DNA from: Bedellia somnulentella
Lineage: Eukaryota; Arthropoda; Insecta; Lepidoptera; Bedelliidae
Length of the DNA: 64,000 nt
Assembly: GCA_963576735.1 (NCBI GenBank)
Contig: OY755176.1
Span: 19,329,423-19,393,422 of the forward strand
Direction: 5' to 3'
Positions 20,546 through 33,917 of the stretch are shown one piece after another. The notes beneath the pieces were generated by a model. That model saw only the letters and a list, made by a program, of their open reading frames with translations, had not been told where the DNA came from and ran no database searches. Every line of letters begins with the position of its first letter. Positions within the stretch are counted from its first letter, which is position 1. A program made the position numbers and the translations under genes.

Positions 20546-21154
20546 AGATAAAGTATGTACATACTTTAAGGAATTCCGTTAGATATAACCCTCTACTTAA
20601 AGAATAGAGGAAGTAATTAACGTCATATTCTCTAACCTACTGAATATCACAAAACCTCATATGACATCAGAAAATACATTTACACCAAGGAAACATATCT
20701 ACATTTTACAACATTAATTGTCGAAACCGAACAATACAAGAAAGTAATGATAGTTTCCGTTTAGATCCGGGAGGGGGCGGGATACCGCGCGCTAGGCCTC
20801 CATTGTGCGGGATGCTAATGTATGTTGCCCTTTGTGGAACTTTCCAGATTATTTTACATGTCTTTGGTTAATATGTGGTTAGTTTTTAATGACCGTGTTT
20901 GTTATAATTACTGTCATATATTATATCATATATACTTTATTCCACTTCCCGGAAGTGAAATAAAGTTATATGTTACGAGTGTAGAATCCCTTCCGTGTTT
21001 TATTCTATTTTATTTATAACAGTCTTATTGAGTGTTAAAATAGATGTTGTTTGTATACAGATATAAAGTAATGAAATTTTGCAAACCCTTAAAGGCATTA
21101 TTTAATAAAACAGCACACTTTTGTAATGCATTTATACATAACATCTAAAATTAT
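20546..21154. other. Intergenic with a GC-rich island
   Basis: 20765-20820 (GGGAGGGGGCGGGATACCGC) stands out in AT-rich DNA. No gene recognised. Confidence 0.3.
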
Positions 21155-21597
21155 TTTCACCTGATGTTTAGAGTACCCAGAGGTACTTAATTATAACTTA
21201 GTAATTGTTTTTCCTCAGTAAATAATAAGGTTTTAGCATGGAATAGTTCACATACAAACGATAGTCGAGTCTACCGTACAATATACGACCTTACATTACT
21301 AACTTTAGAATTATGCTCTGAAATCTGTAGGTGATATAATCTGGTACGTCCAGGTGGCAAACTCCATGTGGTTCCCACAGCGTAAGATACGGTGACATCC
21401 TCTAGTTTGGATTACGAAGCACCTTGGCATAATTCCTCTATAGATGATGTTCTCAGTAAAACACATGATAGTTTTGTAGAGAACTCGTTTTTTTATAGAA
21501 TGGAGTTATTGAAGCGAGCCTTCTTTGACAATTATGAATTAGAATGAGAACTTAAGATTATAAATATCAAAATATACAGTTAAAAAATAATGCAAGC
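21155..21597 (+). repeat. Unidentified dispersed repeat, copy 1
   Basis: About 440 bp that recur inverted at 62194-62625 with high identity in the middle (for example CCAGGTGGCAAACTCCATGT and GACATCCTCTAGTTTGGATT). It ends near TTTTTTAA-ATAATGCAAG. Open frames in both directions are short, so coding status is unclear. Not one of the SINE families here. Confidence 0.75.
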
Positions 21598-21604
21598 AAA
21601 AATT

Positions 21605-21852
21605 AATAATAAACATAACATAAACATAAACGTTCACGCCGAATATCCCCGAAGGGGTTGGCAAAGGTACTAATACTTCTGAACATCACGTGACTTTGTC
21701 ACCTGGTGTTCAGAGTACCCACGTTTTGCATGGACAGTGTACTCACGTGATAGGGGGCAGGCCCATCGCCGTTTTGTACGAATACACTGTCACATGACTA
21801 AGTTCAACTCAGTCATGTGGGTTTCCTCACGATGTTTTCCCTCACCGTTCAA
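21605..21852 (-). mobile_element. SINE-B, 5'-truncated
   Basis: Tail (ACATAA)n, GTTCACGCCGAATATCCCCG and the central block are present. It stops in CCCTCACCGTT, before the tRNA head. Confidence 0.85.
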
Positions 21853-24295
21853 ATAACTACCTATAGAGCTCTTCATTAAAGTATTTTTCCATATAAACTT
21901 TGTTTTAAAATAATTCGCGTATGAATTGGCACATTAATACCAGTTAATTGAAAATTAGAACAAACATTTTGCAAACGCGGCTATAAATAATTGACTTAAC
22001 AAAACAATCGGGTTTCCGAGGCACCACAAAACAACAGAGGAAGTCAACCTTGGGCTCAAATTTGAAATCGTTCAATGACAAACGGGATGAACCTTCCGGG
22101 GGCCGGACGGATGGGCGTGCGGATCGACTAATGCGCTTAATTCCATTTTGAGTCCGGATTATGTAAGCGTGGGATGGCCATTCGTTTTCCTTTATGAGGT
22201 TTTTAGAATAAAAGTTCCGATTAATTTTGACCTATTGTATATTGACCTTTAAGAAAAACGATGTCTGCAGGAAAATTTAAGAAAAAATAAGTTCTTCGGC
22301 TTCGTTTTGATCATCATAGCAAAAAATGGTTATTTATTCCTAATAAAATAGGCTTATAATCTTGTTTTATCTACGATATTATAGCCTAAGTAAAAATGAA
22401 TACAAATGTCTTATTTTTTTAATATCTATATACTAGTAATAACTTAAATACCCTTATTTAATATTGCGAGTATTGACTTTTAATTTTAACTGCTAATATT
22501 TTTCGCTTCAAAGATGCCATTTTCAGAATTAGATAATTATTATTTTGTATAACTAACAATATAACAGTAAAATTAATTTATGTTCGCAATAAAGAATTGA
22601 GCTCACTGCAATATATTCCCAATATTGTTTTACATAAAAACATCGGTATATTAGGTTGGCCAACCCTATTCGTCATGGGCGTTCAACTGATACTCGCAGG
22701 TGTGCCAACCAAACGAAACGCGAACAGGAAGACCGTTGGCTATTGTCCTTCTGAAATATTGCTTTTTGCAGGAGTACCAAACCATTTTGTGTTAAGCGAA
22801 AAACTATATTAGTAAATTACTCATATAATTAAGTAAATATTTTTTTTTGTTGGTTCTTATAACTGGGTGATAAAGTATTCATGAAACGATACCTCTTATT
22901 TTCTTATTCAAGCTATTTCCTTCTCTGACTAGTTTGGTTCTCCCCATTTTGGATGAAATGTGTGTCATAGCTGTCATTAATAAAAGAAATAAACATAATT
23001 TATACCATTAGTAAAGGTACGTCACGGGCTTTATAGCAGAGAAAAGTAAATTGTGAATCTGTTATTTATACTGATGAAAAAATAAATTTCATATTTGTTT
23101 GTTTTTGTACTTACTCAATAAATATACGCAGTTTATTCCAGTTCATTTGTAATGTGTAACTACATACTTATGTACTAATGCAAAGTTAACAATATGAATA
23201 TTGGGATGTTTGTTGCTCAATCAAGCATAAACTACTGTACAGATTTTGATGCAATTCGACAGGTAGAAAATAACATAGAACACAGTAAGCTCCAAGCTTC
23301 CCAGATTTTGTTTTTAATAACCTACTGTTATTATTTATGAGTCATTATTTGTACAGTAAAATAAACAGGTTGTGGGACAACGTAAAGTAATATATATGTA
23401 CATCAAAAATATATGCGTACAACAAGGCTACCAGAAAATAGTCAGCAACGATTTGCTGTTGCAGTGGCGTAAGAAATATTGTTTTGTTAATACTTTTGTT
23501 CATAGCTGAACTTATTGTTTTTTTCATAATTATAATCGTTTATAACATAGCGGTAATCAATTATCTTTTAGCTGTTTATTTATCGCTTATTTTGTGTTTA
23601 TGTCAGAGCTGTTTTTTTTGTGCCAACGCGAATAAACTTTTTAGTATCTTTATTTCTAACCTACAATCAATGGCCTAAATATCAAGAAAAGCAGTCAAAA
23701 TCGTGTGTAGCATCTAGTTAATAGAATAACGAAATAAAGGTTGACTCCCCCTGCCAGGCGCGAAATGATAAATCGCCATCGCGTTCGGGACAACATCGAG
23801 TATTGTTTCCGCGGCTCTGTTACTTCCGTTATCAATGCTAAAAAGATTTTGCTTATATTCACGCTATTTTTGCAATGGACTGGGTAGATATGACTACAGA
23901 AGGAGGGTTCTTAAATAATATTTTTTGATGTACACTCGTATATTTTAATGAATTTCTTTTTGAGCATAAAATAAATTTAGTTAATGTTTTTGGTTACTTA
24001 CTTCAATATTGTGAGCTTAAAAAAAGCAGTATATATGTACTTTCTGTTACGGAAAATAACTTCTGATTTGCGGATTTAGTAAGTAAATAATGGCTGTGTT
24101 CTTTAACTGCTTTATATAGTTACGACGTTCATTTTTGAATTCGTTTTTACCATATATTTATAGACTCATTATTGATTATAGGTTATTCACTTCTAATACT
24201 ATTCTTAAATAAGTTACTTATATCGGCAAAAAACGTGGCTTACGATTATGTAAACATAAACATTTAATGGAACTGTTTATGAAATGGAATTTTGG
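21853..24295. other. Long unique AT-rich region with islands
   Basis: 22020-22190 is GC-rich and unique (CCTTCCGGGGGCCGGACGG), as is 23745-23830 (CTGCCAGGCGCGAAATG). The rest is AT-rich with many short meaningless frames. These islands may be conserved non-coding elements near the zinc-finger gene, which is inference. Confidence 0.3.
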
Positions 24296-24499
24296 CTGTG
24301 TAGTGTCGGGTAGTAATAACACTACCCTAATTTTTCTTGTTGGTGTTTGTAAGAGATGACTCAGGATATTGGAGCTTTTATGTGATTTTCGGGCGGTTGG
24401 AGGCCTTTTATTTTACAATCATTTCCCCACTCAACTTCTAAAAGTGGCTCAGTAATTTCTTATTCGGAATCTGTGGATACCCCTTCTAGAGATTTATTG
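24296..24499 (+). mobile_element. SINE-A, diverged
   Basis: Order of blocks preserved (GTGTAGTGTCGGG, CCCCACTCAACTTCTAAAAG, CCCCTTCTAGAGATTTAT), with many changes and a lost tail. An old copy. Confidence 0.75.
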
Positions 24500-25159
24500 T
24501 AATTAATGGAACTTATAAAAAAAGGTGAACCCTTAAGTAATGTGAGAAAATTAATTGATACCTGCAATATTTTTGTCAGGGGCTATCCTTTAAAATATAT
24601 AACATTATGTAAAGTATAATGCAAGGACCAAATCCCATGAAACTGCTAAGAAATATTTTTCAATAAACTAAAATAAAATTCATCTGAAACATTCCCACCG
24701 ATCTTAAAGTAAGAATCGCTGTACTCAGCGCAAACAGCGAAATTCCGAACAATATTTAAATGAAAATTTCGCGAATGTAATTAAATAGAGATAAGATGCG
24801 AAACAGAGGAACAGTTGACAAAATATTCTATTCTATTTAGCATATGAATCAGGCTGCTGTGAAATATGGCGAGCATTTAATATGGATGTATTCCTAAAGA
24901 CGGTTGGAGAGGCACGGGAGTACGCGACGCGACATGCGAAACTTTACCGCCCGATTCTATCGCGAGTTGCTAGATTGTCGCTATCAAAACTGACAAAACG
25001 TTTACTTATTCTTTAATATATTTATTAATAAATCCAAAATAATACAATATCATGTCATCTTAACCTACTTATAGAAATATAAATTATATAATAAAAAAGT
25101 CACTTAAATCTAAACTTAACTAACTTATTACTTATTTATTTATTTACTTATTTGATAAT
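24500..25159. other. Intergenic with a GC-rich island
   Basis: 24890-24985 (GAGGCACGGGAGTACGCGAC, ACCGCCCGATTCTATCGCG) is GC-rich and unique. No gene seen. Confidence 0.3.
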
Positions 25160-25530
25160 ACCTAAAACCTAAACCTAAACGTTCACGCCGTTTATCCCCG
25201 AAGGGGTTGGCAGAGGTACCAATACTTCTGAACTCACATGGCAAGCGCCATCTAGTTTCCAGAGCAGGTACCCACGTTTTGCTTAGACAGTGTACTCACG
25301 TGATAGAGGCAGGCCTATCGCCGTTTTGTACGAATACACTGTCACATGACTAAGTACAACTCAGCCATGTGGGTTTCCTCACGATGTTTTCCCTCACCGT
25401 TAACAACCATGATAAATTAACCACACATATGACTTTAGAAAAGACAAATTGGTTTAGGCCCGACCCAGGATTGGAACTCACACCGTTCTGTTTTCGGGCG
25501 GGTGTTCTACCCACTGGACTATCATGTCGC
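25160..25530 (-). mobile_element. SINE-B, full length, with CCTAAA tail
   Basis: First-subfamily copy with full tRNA head. TTTGATAAT is duplicated at 25151-25159 and 25531-25539. Its 3' tail is (TTTAGG)n on the sense strand instead of (TTATG)n. Confidence 0.9.
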
Positions 25531-25539
25531 TTTGATAAT

Positions 25540-26587
25540 CTTGCGAATAATATAATTGGTCGACGGAAGGTCGCAAAATATTAATAATGAGGGGAGGAAT
25601 GAGAGAAAGCAGCAGGCGATATTTACTGATTAAGTGTTCTTCACTCAAGACGAGGTGAGGTGAAAGCAAAAGTTATTTTCTTCTCTGCACAGTCGCAGTA
25701 TTCATGAAATATATTTACCATGCAATTAATAAAGAATTAATCTTCAAACGTGTACCCTGTCCTTTAGCACTAAATTTTCCCTTTGCTAGCATTTCCAATA
25801 TTTTTCGAAAATTTTGCCTTAGTGATGCAAAGCTTTAGCTGGTCCTTCTCGAGACGGTGACCTGTTTTTAAATAGGTTAATAAACAATGTACATACAATT
25901 CTATATCATAAATGTTGTAAAATGTTAGTAAACATATAAGTCTGTCTTTAAATCCCTATACTATGATATGTTTATACGGCGACATCAGTATTATCTTATA
26001 TATTCTTCTTTTTAGTAAAAAAAACCTTTATTTAGTTAGATTGTCAAAAATGAAAGCAAATATCAGAAAGCCCTTAATTTTGAGCTTCATAGAGAAAGAC
26101 CTGTGTTATGTCGCTTGTCGCTCGTACATCGCTTCGTGAATATTGTTTTATTAAATTGAAAATAATACCACGAACTCGAGGCAATATTTCATGAATTAAT
26201 TTAATGGGTTCAGAACGCTTTGTTATTTATACTGTACAAGCTCTTACTCAGTAAGTTCAGTGTATTATATTGAGTATAGGTAAAGTATAAAATAGAAGAA
26301 ACGTCCTCTCTACTTCTTTTCGGGATGAAAACTGTTTCTATTCCACAGTTTTAGTTTTTCTAAACATTTTGCCTGCAAAGACTTCAATGAAATTCACGAA
26401 GTATAGATCAATACTATAGCCGAACATTTAGGAATATACTATTAAACTACAAAGTGTACAACATCGATGATGTCCGTGGTGTAGTTGGTGGATAACTAAC
26501 TTCTGGATACAGCGTTATCGTTTTGAAAAAAAATATTTGATGAATATGGATGTTTGCTTAATGCGCCTTGAATTTTATTTATATGCA
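25540..26587. other. Intergenic; possible tRNA-like scrap near 26470
   Basis: AT-rich. GTCCGTGGTGTAGTTGGTGG at about 26470 looks like an A box of a decayed SINE head, with no B box. Nothing else recognised. Confidence 0.35.
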
Positions 26588-26787
26588 TAAATAAAGAATA
26601 AATAAAGGAAAGAAAAATCGATCCCGCGACCTCGGGTATACGCCCCGACGCTCTGCCAATTGAGCCACCGTGTCAATGGCTGCCAGCGCGAAATTCTCCA
26701 ATCCTTTATTTCTTTTACACGTGTTTATTCTTTATTTATTAGTAATAATCCCCACATTAGGTTTTCATGGAAAAAAAGATTTAAATT
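26588..26787 (-). mobile_element. SINE-E: tRNA-like unit inside a foldback, diverged copy
   Basis: Same layout as the better copy at 48050: inverted TAAATAAAGAATAAA arms at both sides, a tRNA-like core (26617-26674 on the minus strand, GACACGGTGGCTCAATTGG and TCGGG...CCCGA stem) and the distal CCCCACATTAGGTTTTCATG block. The acceptor 3' side has decayed. Confidence 0.7.
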
Positions 26788-28565
26788 TATTTATATGTGT
26801 TTTATAAATTATAAAACATTCAGTCAATTTAGTATTCCATACCACGAGTCATTAAATTGTTTTAAATTTGTGGCTAACTTGATATCTGCAATATGTGTTT
26901 AATATAGGTTTTACTTATTGAGTAAACACATTCGAGTAGTCTCACGATTATTTCTCTCGGTAAATGACGAAGATGATATCTGGAAATTCTAAATATGGAA
27001 TTATTTATAGTTTTTAAGACAGGGTTCGGTTTGAGTTAGTGAACACTAGAAATAATATCATTAATTCAAGGAACATCTTTGCTCATAAAACTAACGAAGC
27101 GCTTGTGTTGAAAGCTGTAAAATATTTAGAGGATCAACTGTTTTACAGCTATCTTTGAGTAGGGATACGGATACCAGATCTAGAGTTTAAGACTTCGCAT
27201 AAAAGTAAGTTTCAAAAACAAAAATAAAAAAATGTCCACCTCATTCGATTTCCTTTTATAAATTATAGTATGGATATTCGGCGCGAACGTTTGAGTCTTT
27301 AGTATGGGTTTAATTTCGTAATGGGCTCAGCATATAATTCCTATTAAGTATCTACTTAAAGGAATCTCCAATCGAGCGATAATATTTCAATTGTGCACAT
27401 TATTTATCACGTCTCCTTCATCCTTATCTTTTTTGTGAGTAAACCAGTACGGACTCCCACAATTCCCACATATTTTCGACATTAGCATTCTTGAATCCGT
27501 CTTTATGAAAGTACAAATTCCACACTGAAGACAGCTAAATTATACAAGAACCATAGTATAATAACAATAAAATGGCAGTGTATTCCGGGCAGACATAAGG
27601 GTTGCTGTAGAGGAGCGACGGAACCCGGAAGACATTGTGCATGGTCGCCGGCCGCGCCTGCAGATGGTATGCTGCTCAACGGGTCTAAGAAATTGTGCTG
27701 GTTTTGTTATTATGGTAAGCTTATGATTTTCGGCAGTTTATTTTGGTTTGAAACTGTAATGAATTCGGTGCTCTCTTACGTTTCGTGTATACAAGTTTAA
27801 GCAAGAAATAAAATGGTTTTGATGCAAACATTCTATTAATCTGAAAAGCCTTTTTCACCTACTTTTGTAAGTCTCCACTCCAGCCATAAATTGAAAATCC
27901 CCATAACTCCAAATCTTAACCGTCTGCCTTTCGGTCGCGGCAAGATAATAATAATAGTGTAGGTAGGTGCGTAAAAATAAAAACAATATTACGAAATAAA
28001 ATAATGTATCAAATAAATCTACAAACTATAGAAAATCAGGAGTGTGAAGGAAATCGTCTTTCTGGTGCCCCTTCAACGGCAAATCGTCACTACTCAGAAA
28101 TTTCTCTCTTTATCTTTATACGGCCAGTTGATTAAGCGTTAATATAAAACTAAAAATACACACATTCACAACCACGTATTAAATATTTTCTATTCTAAAA
28201 ATAAAGTTGTATTTTATTACAGCGATGGAGGGTAGTACACAATTTACCGATTAGTTCTAAACGTATCGAGAGCGCGATGTTGCCAACATAACGGGATGAT
28301 AAATAACCGACACACTTCGATAATCAAATTCGAATTTAGAATCTGTTCTCCCCGCGCTGGCGGTAGGGGCCGATGTTAAATAATCTCAATACAATTCAAC
28401 ATTATTTAAATGAACTTTTGTAGATAGTGGCTCGACAGATTTTAGCTCTGGATGTTGTCGGAAAATATATCTATTTAACAGAAAACGAGTTTGTCTTCAA
28501 ACAGTGAAGAGAGCATATTAGTATAAGCTATTTGACTGTTATAAGAATACACATTTAGCTTTTAG
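26788..28565. other. Long unique stretch with two GC-rich islands
   Basis: 27590-27690 (GGTCGCCGGCCGCGCCTGC) and 28255-28370 (CCCCGCGCTGGCGGTAGGGG) are GC-rich and not repeated in the window. The rest is AT-rich. No coding exon recognised. Confidence 0.3.
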
Positions 28566-28800
28566 CTGTGTAGTGTCGGCATAGAATAGCACTACCCCAT
28601 TTCATTCGGTGGGTGTACGTAAGAGGCGACTAACGGTATTGGGGTTTTTAAGGGATTTTTGGGCGATGCGGTTGGAGACCCATCACAGACAACGTTTATT
28701 TTACCATCTTTTCCCCACGCAACTTCCAAAAGTGGCTGAGGAATTTCTGATTCCTTAGCTTTGGCTACCCCTTTTAGGGATTTTTAGCCGTGAGTATATG
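28566..28800 (+). mobile_element. SINE-A, full length
   Basis: Near-consensus copy. The tail is reduced to GAGTATATG. Confidence 0.85.
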
Positions 28801-29349
28801 ATTGTAAGAATATACATTTCTTTTATTTCATCAGTCTTAATATTTCTTTCTTAGAGCGATTTGTAATAATGCGAGATCAAAATATTGCATTATTTTACCA
28901 AATTCCATCTTCTAAAATAGGTTATTTTGATGCAACTGTCACGTGACTAAAAACGACCGTGATTGGCTATTTCTATAATGACGTAGATTGCGTGTAAACA
29001 GACTGTATGGCTTCACTTATTGGTGTAATTCGGAATTGACGTCACTACGTGCCACAGCCGCCATATTACTTAAAGTCGCGTTTTCGCGGCACATTTGAAT
29101 ATTGCATTTTCTTTTTCGATTTTTTAATAAAAGAGCTAAAATAAAGACAGAAAAGTATTATTTTACGGCTTCTCATAAACAAATAAACACCGTTAGATAG
29201 TTTTCAAAACTTTGTCAAATAGCATATTGTAGTAATACAAATGAAGATTACTGATAACCTTTTATTATAACAAATAAATACTTTTTGGAGTCAAAGATTT
29301 TTGGTAACAAGTAGTATTAAAAAATACAAATAAGTTTCTTCTGTTCTTG
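28801..29349. other. Intergenic with a CRE-like island
   Basis: 28930-29095 is more GC-rich and unique, and holds TTGACGTCACTACG (CRE core TGACGTCA). Could be regulatory. No gene. Confidence 0.3.
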
Positions 29350-29570
29350 TAAGTAATATACATACATACATATGTATGTATATTACGGCTTACGGCCATA
29401 AATCCCTATAAGGAGTAGCCAGAGCTTCAGAGCTAGAAACTCCTAAGCCACATTTGGAAGTTGATAGGGGAGAAGATGGTAGAAATAAAGTATCGTTGGT
29501 GATGGGTCACCTCTTACGGCACCCGTGGATAGACAGGGGTAGTGACATTCTAAGCCGGCACAACACGGCA
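29350..29570 (-). mobile_element. SINE-A (GTGCCGGC subfamily) with internal deletion
   Basis: The blocks GGAGTAGCCAGAGCTTCAG and GGTGATGGGTC join directly to CACCTCTTACGGCACCC, so the AT-rich middle is missing. It ends GCCGGCACAACACGGC. Confidence 0.8.
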
Positions 29571-31301
29571 CTTGTAATTAAAGAGTTATAAGTACCTTAT
29601 AGATTTAACTACTCAAACGCCAGACTTAAAAAGAAAATAAGGATTATAGTTTAATTTAAACAAAACTAAATCATAAAAGGATCACCTCATCCCCATTTAC
29701 CAATACATATTCGCAAGTCGTTCCGAAGGGCCTTTCGTCACACTCGCGTATTTGTGAGAATATTGAGACCTTATTAACCGTGAACGTTTGCTTTGAGCAA
29801 TTCGTCACGACGCCACGTGGTCTGAGCTCGGGGTTGCAACGTATTTATTTATATGTAAATCTGTGAGGGTGGGTTAGATAAGGATCATTCAATTATGATG
29901 CAGTGTCATCTTTAATAGGTATGCTGTTAGCGTGTATTTATTGGAGAGCGATTTGGTTTAGTTTGATTTGTTAAGTAGATTTTATTTGTGGTATGAGTGT
30001 TGGTGTATGGTAAATAAAAATATCAGTTGAAATATAATCATTTGGAACTAAAAGTCGTACCTCAATTTGCTTGTATTTTAAATAATTCTTTATTTCGAAT
30101 TTCCAACAACTAGCAGATACATTCAGAAATATGTTACAATATATAAAATATACAACCTACGCTCATGATAATTTAAAAACAACATGACGACGTTTTAAAC
30201 AGTAATAATTGCGCTTATACTAATCAAGATAATAAAAATATAGTCAAATATACAACTGTGACTAAGAACATCTGTAAATAACATAAACCTATTTTTTTTA
30301 AGTTGATGTGTTTTTATAGTTTTAACCGAAATAACGTTTACACTCTGATGATCGTTAGATCGTTAGAATGAAAACAATACACGTTTCTATCTCTGCTACT
30401 CCTTAGCAACACTATATTTCAAGCGTGTAATTTTAAGTAAATGATTGGAAAATTTAATGAATGTGTATTGATTGTTGAGTACAAATCAGAATGTGGGAAA
30501 CGGTTTTAGTAACTATACTGACTCTTTCTGCTCATAAAACTATGTTTTCAACACTGTCAATTGCAATTTTATAGTCACGTAAAATGGCATATAGTCACTA
30601 TTTAAACACTAAATATGGTAGGAGATTGTGACAATATTTATTTAAATCCAACACGATGAGGGCAAAATAAAATAAGGAATTGGAACGACAGTATTCAGTT
30701 CCGATATATTTTTATAGAGCAAAACACTCGCATCGCATCGTATCTCGAAAGTCGCAACTCAGTAATATGGAAGCAATATTCAAAATATATCTCGGTTTGT
30801 ATTTTCCATCGCATTTGTCATCGCGCGCTGTCTACAAACATACTTCTTAACATACAGCGGGTTTTTTTTTTACTGAAAAATATAATACTTGACGGAGTTT
30901 TAGAAATGAGATTTAGGACTCTTTGATGAGACTGATTTAGAAATCCAGACCTAATGACACGCTGAAAGGTGCTATGACGCCAAATTGAGAATGAAATATG
31001 TACGGCTATAATTATTTGAGCGATCTGGCTGTCAATCAAAGGTGCAGTTGATGAGGGTCTTAAAACTATGTTGTTACGCGAAAATAGTCTTCAAGTTTGA
31101 GAAACTCTAAGCTTCTTTCTTTCAGCTAATGGCATCTATCTGAGAAAGGAGAGATAGCCAGCGTGATAAATCAATTAGACGTAGAATAGCGTAAACGGCT
31201 ATGCTTTAGTGATTGGGCGACTCGCTTGCCGATTCAGCGTCGTCGGTTTGATACTCTGTGAAGACAATAATTGTATGCTTAATATTATTATCTTAGTCTT
31301 A
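29571..31301. other. Long unique AT-rich stretch
   Basis: 29690-29850 is GC-richer (GACGCCACGTGGTCTGAGCT) and unique. A 73-codon minus frame at 30818-31039 lacks any motif. No gene supported. Confidence 0.35.
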
Positions 31302-31480
31302 CATACATACATATAGTCACGCCATTATTTTCCATTGGAGTAGGCAGAGACTATTGATCGCCACTTTGTACGATCCTGGCAAACCTCACTAGCTTCGTTT
31401 ACATCCATCAATCTTTTCATACATACTCTTTAATTCTTCATACTTCGGACGCCGGCCTCTTTGAGCACACTATTTGGTCC
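31302..31480 (-). mobile_element. LINE-C 3' end
   Basis: The minus strand carries tail, GGCGTGA-type box, CCATTGGAGTAGGC hairpin and a decayed reading of the KNKRACMKRLMDVNEA region. Diverged and inactive. Confidence 0.8.
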
Positions 31481-33517
31481 CGATGTGGCTCCGTGGTCAT
31501 CTTCTACTCACATTACCTTATGTTTGTTTCTTAGTCTTAGATATCATATATATTCTATATGTATTTAGTTTAGTAAGAATTCCGCCTAAATCCGTCTATT
31601 AGCAGATGATGCTGATATAGTGTTCTTTACCACAATTCAATATTATATTTTTCAAGGGGCTTACTAGATCTGTGTCATAAGTCTGTGTATGTATATATTA
31701 ATAAATCTTGGTCCTATAGCCACAGAATGAACGTTTTACTAAAGGACATTACCACATGAACTCCCCTGTTCCACTGTCCGTTTTTACCTTTAGAACGTCT
31801 GGTGTGGTCTGGTATTTGCACTACGTAAAATATTTATTAGAAATGATATTTATTAATATATTAATAGCACAACTAAAATGATGAAAGTATTTCCCCAAAA
31901 TACACATTGAAAATGGTGTCTATCTGAGGTTTAGGAAGAAAACTATATCTTAGCTTTTACAATGTCATTACTAGAAGCTTATTGGTCTTACAAAGTAGAC
32001 AATTTAAACTTCTACTACTAAAACTTGTAAAAACTGACACATCCTGTATAACATCGCCACTGCGTAGGGTCCTCCCGACCCCAATATGAATATTATCTAT
32101 TGAATTATGTCCGCTTCGGTGGGCTAGCTAAAAATATTGTTTTCCTCCTAACCACTCATCTTGGGACATCCTGTATAAACTTTTGTCTTCGACACACTCT
32201 GTGAATGGGAAAAATATGTAAGTTTCTTTTGTTACGTATTTCGATGTCGAAGACAGACGAAAAGTTGAGTTGTAAAAGAGATTTAAAGGAAGTTATAGTG
32301 TTTAGTTTTTCTTCAGAATTTTCTGTGATTGATTTTTGGAGACTTGCGAGAAAATAATATGATATATTAATTCTTCACTACTTTCACAATCATTAAAACA
32401 CTATTGTTAATTAATTGGATCATACACCATATTTGTACTTGATGCATTTATCTCACAGGAAAGGGAACTATCTACACAGAGACCCTTATCTATAAAATAG
32501 CTCTGAAAGAGTATATTAAGTATTTTCGGTAAACTTGCTTACTTTTAATTTAGTAATAAGAATCTTCATCATGAAAATTGGCTGTAGATAAGAAATAATT
32601 ATTTCGACCAAAAGCAATAATATGTTATACGTGTAGCCTTGTATCAGATAAGGTGTCGAGGGAGATTATAACTAAAACTCAGTTTGGATATTTTTTAGAA
32701 AACCTTACTTCCGTACACACTTAGCCAGCATTAAAAACAGTACTAACCAAACCCCGACAAATGTGAAACAAAACGCTAATTTACATTAACAATACTAAAT
32801 AGTTGATCTACTCATATTAACACTTCCCATACACATTTTCTATGGACGTCAACCCAACCATTCGAACTCATTTAGCATCAGTTACATTTAGCACATCACA
32901 GTGACAATTAAAACATTTTCAAGCAAAATGACTTTTAATAAAATAGACATAAATGATATTTTAGAACAACAAAAATAAAGTCACCCATAGAATCAAAATA
33001 AAGCCATTGATACACCTACAATGCGTGACGTATAAGATTATATGGGAACAAAAATGTCCTATTCGTCACGGTATATTTGTGACGCTCGAGAAAGCGTTTC
33101 TGTAGGGTTGTTATTCATGTGATCTGATTTGATTTTCCTATTGCTAATCGGGAAATATTGTGGGAATCCTTGGCGGGAATATCCGTTTTGTCAAGCGTAA
33201 CTCTTTTTGGGGACATAAATAGATGATTCATGATTCTAACGCGTAAGAGAAAAGTCTAGAAATAATTTAATTACAAAAAATGTTGGATCTATTTTTCAAA
33301 GAAAATGAATTTATATTGAAGCAATGTATTTTGCCTATGACGTATTGGAACGAGTTTATGTGACTTGTAACTGAATTTTGAAATTAGTAAGGTATTTTTT
33401 TCTTAAACAGAAACAGAAAAAGAACTTAGTCAAATTGATAAATGAATTGAGAAAATAAATACATAACAAAAGTTGGTAATAAATACTAAAAAAAACTTTA
33501 CCTTATCGTAATAAACA
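31481..33517. other. Long unique AT-rich stretch
   Basis: No repeat match. 33000-33130 is slightly GC-richer, with a GTGACGTATAAG and CGTCACGGTATATTTGTGACG cluster. No gene recognised. Confidence 0.35.
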
Positions 33518-33585
33518 GCTATATTGTGTCGGCTTAGAATAACACTAACCCATAACTTATCGCAGATGTCGTAGATATCGACACA
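33518..33585 (+). repeat. SINE-A 5' fragment, diverged
   Basis: TGTGTCGGCTTAGAATAACAC followed by weak similarity as far as GATGTCGTAGATATCGAC. The rest is lost. Confidence 0.55.
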
Positions 33586-33917
33586 GAAACTTTAGAAATC
33601 TGAAATATTCTCTGAGTCGTTTGGAGTGGTTCACTAGTAAACTACGTGTATATGTATCCAATTGACAAGACAAAATCGTATAAATATAGGAAAAGAAAGT
33701 CGTTTTTTGTTTTTTTTTCTATCCACTACAGAAAGATTATCAAAAGTTCTTTATGTTATTTTTATTTATTTACTCCCTGTATATTCCTAAAATTTTAAAA
33801 TTTAAAATTAAACTTGTAGCAAGTAACCTTTCTGATTTGATAAATCTATGCAACAATGTGAAGACTGACGTAATATATTTTATGTTATAGGTAATTTCCC
33901 TATGATGACCAGTCACG

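Noticed and set aside
25160..25185. Interstitial telomere-like repeat (TTTAGG)n
   Set aside because: It is only a few units, forms the 3' tail of a SINE-B with its own target duplication, and the usual insect telomere unit is TTAGG.
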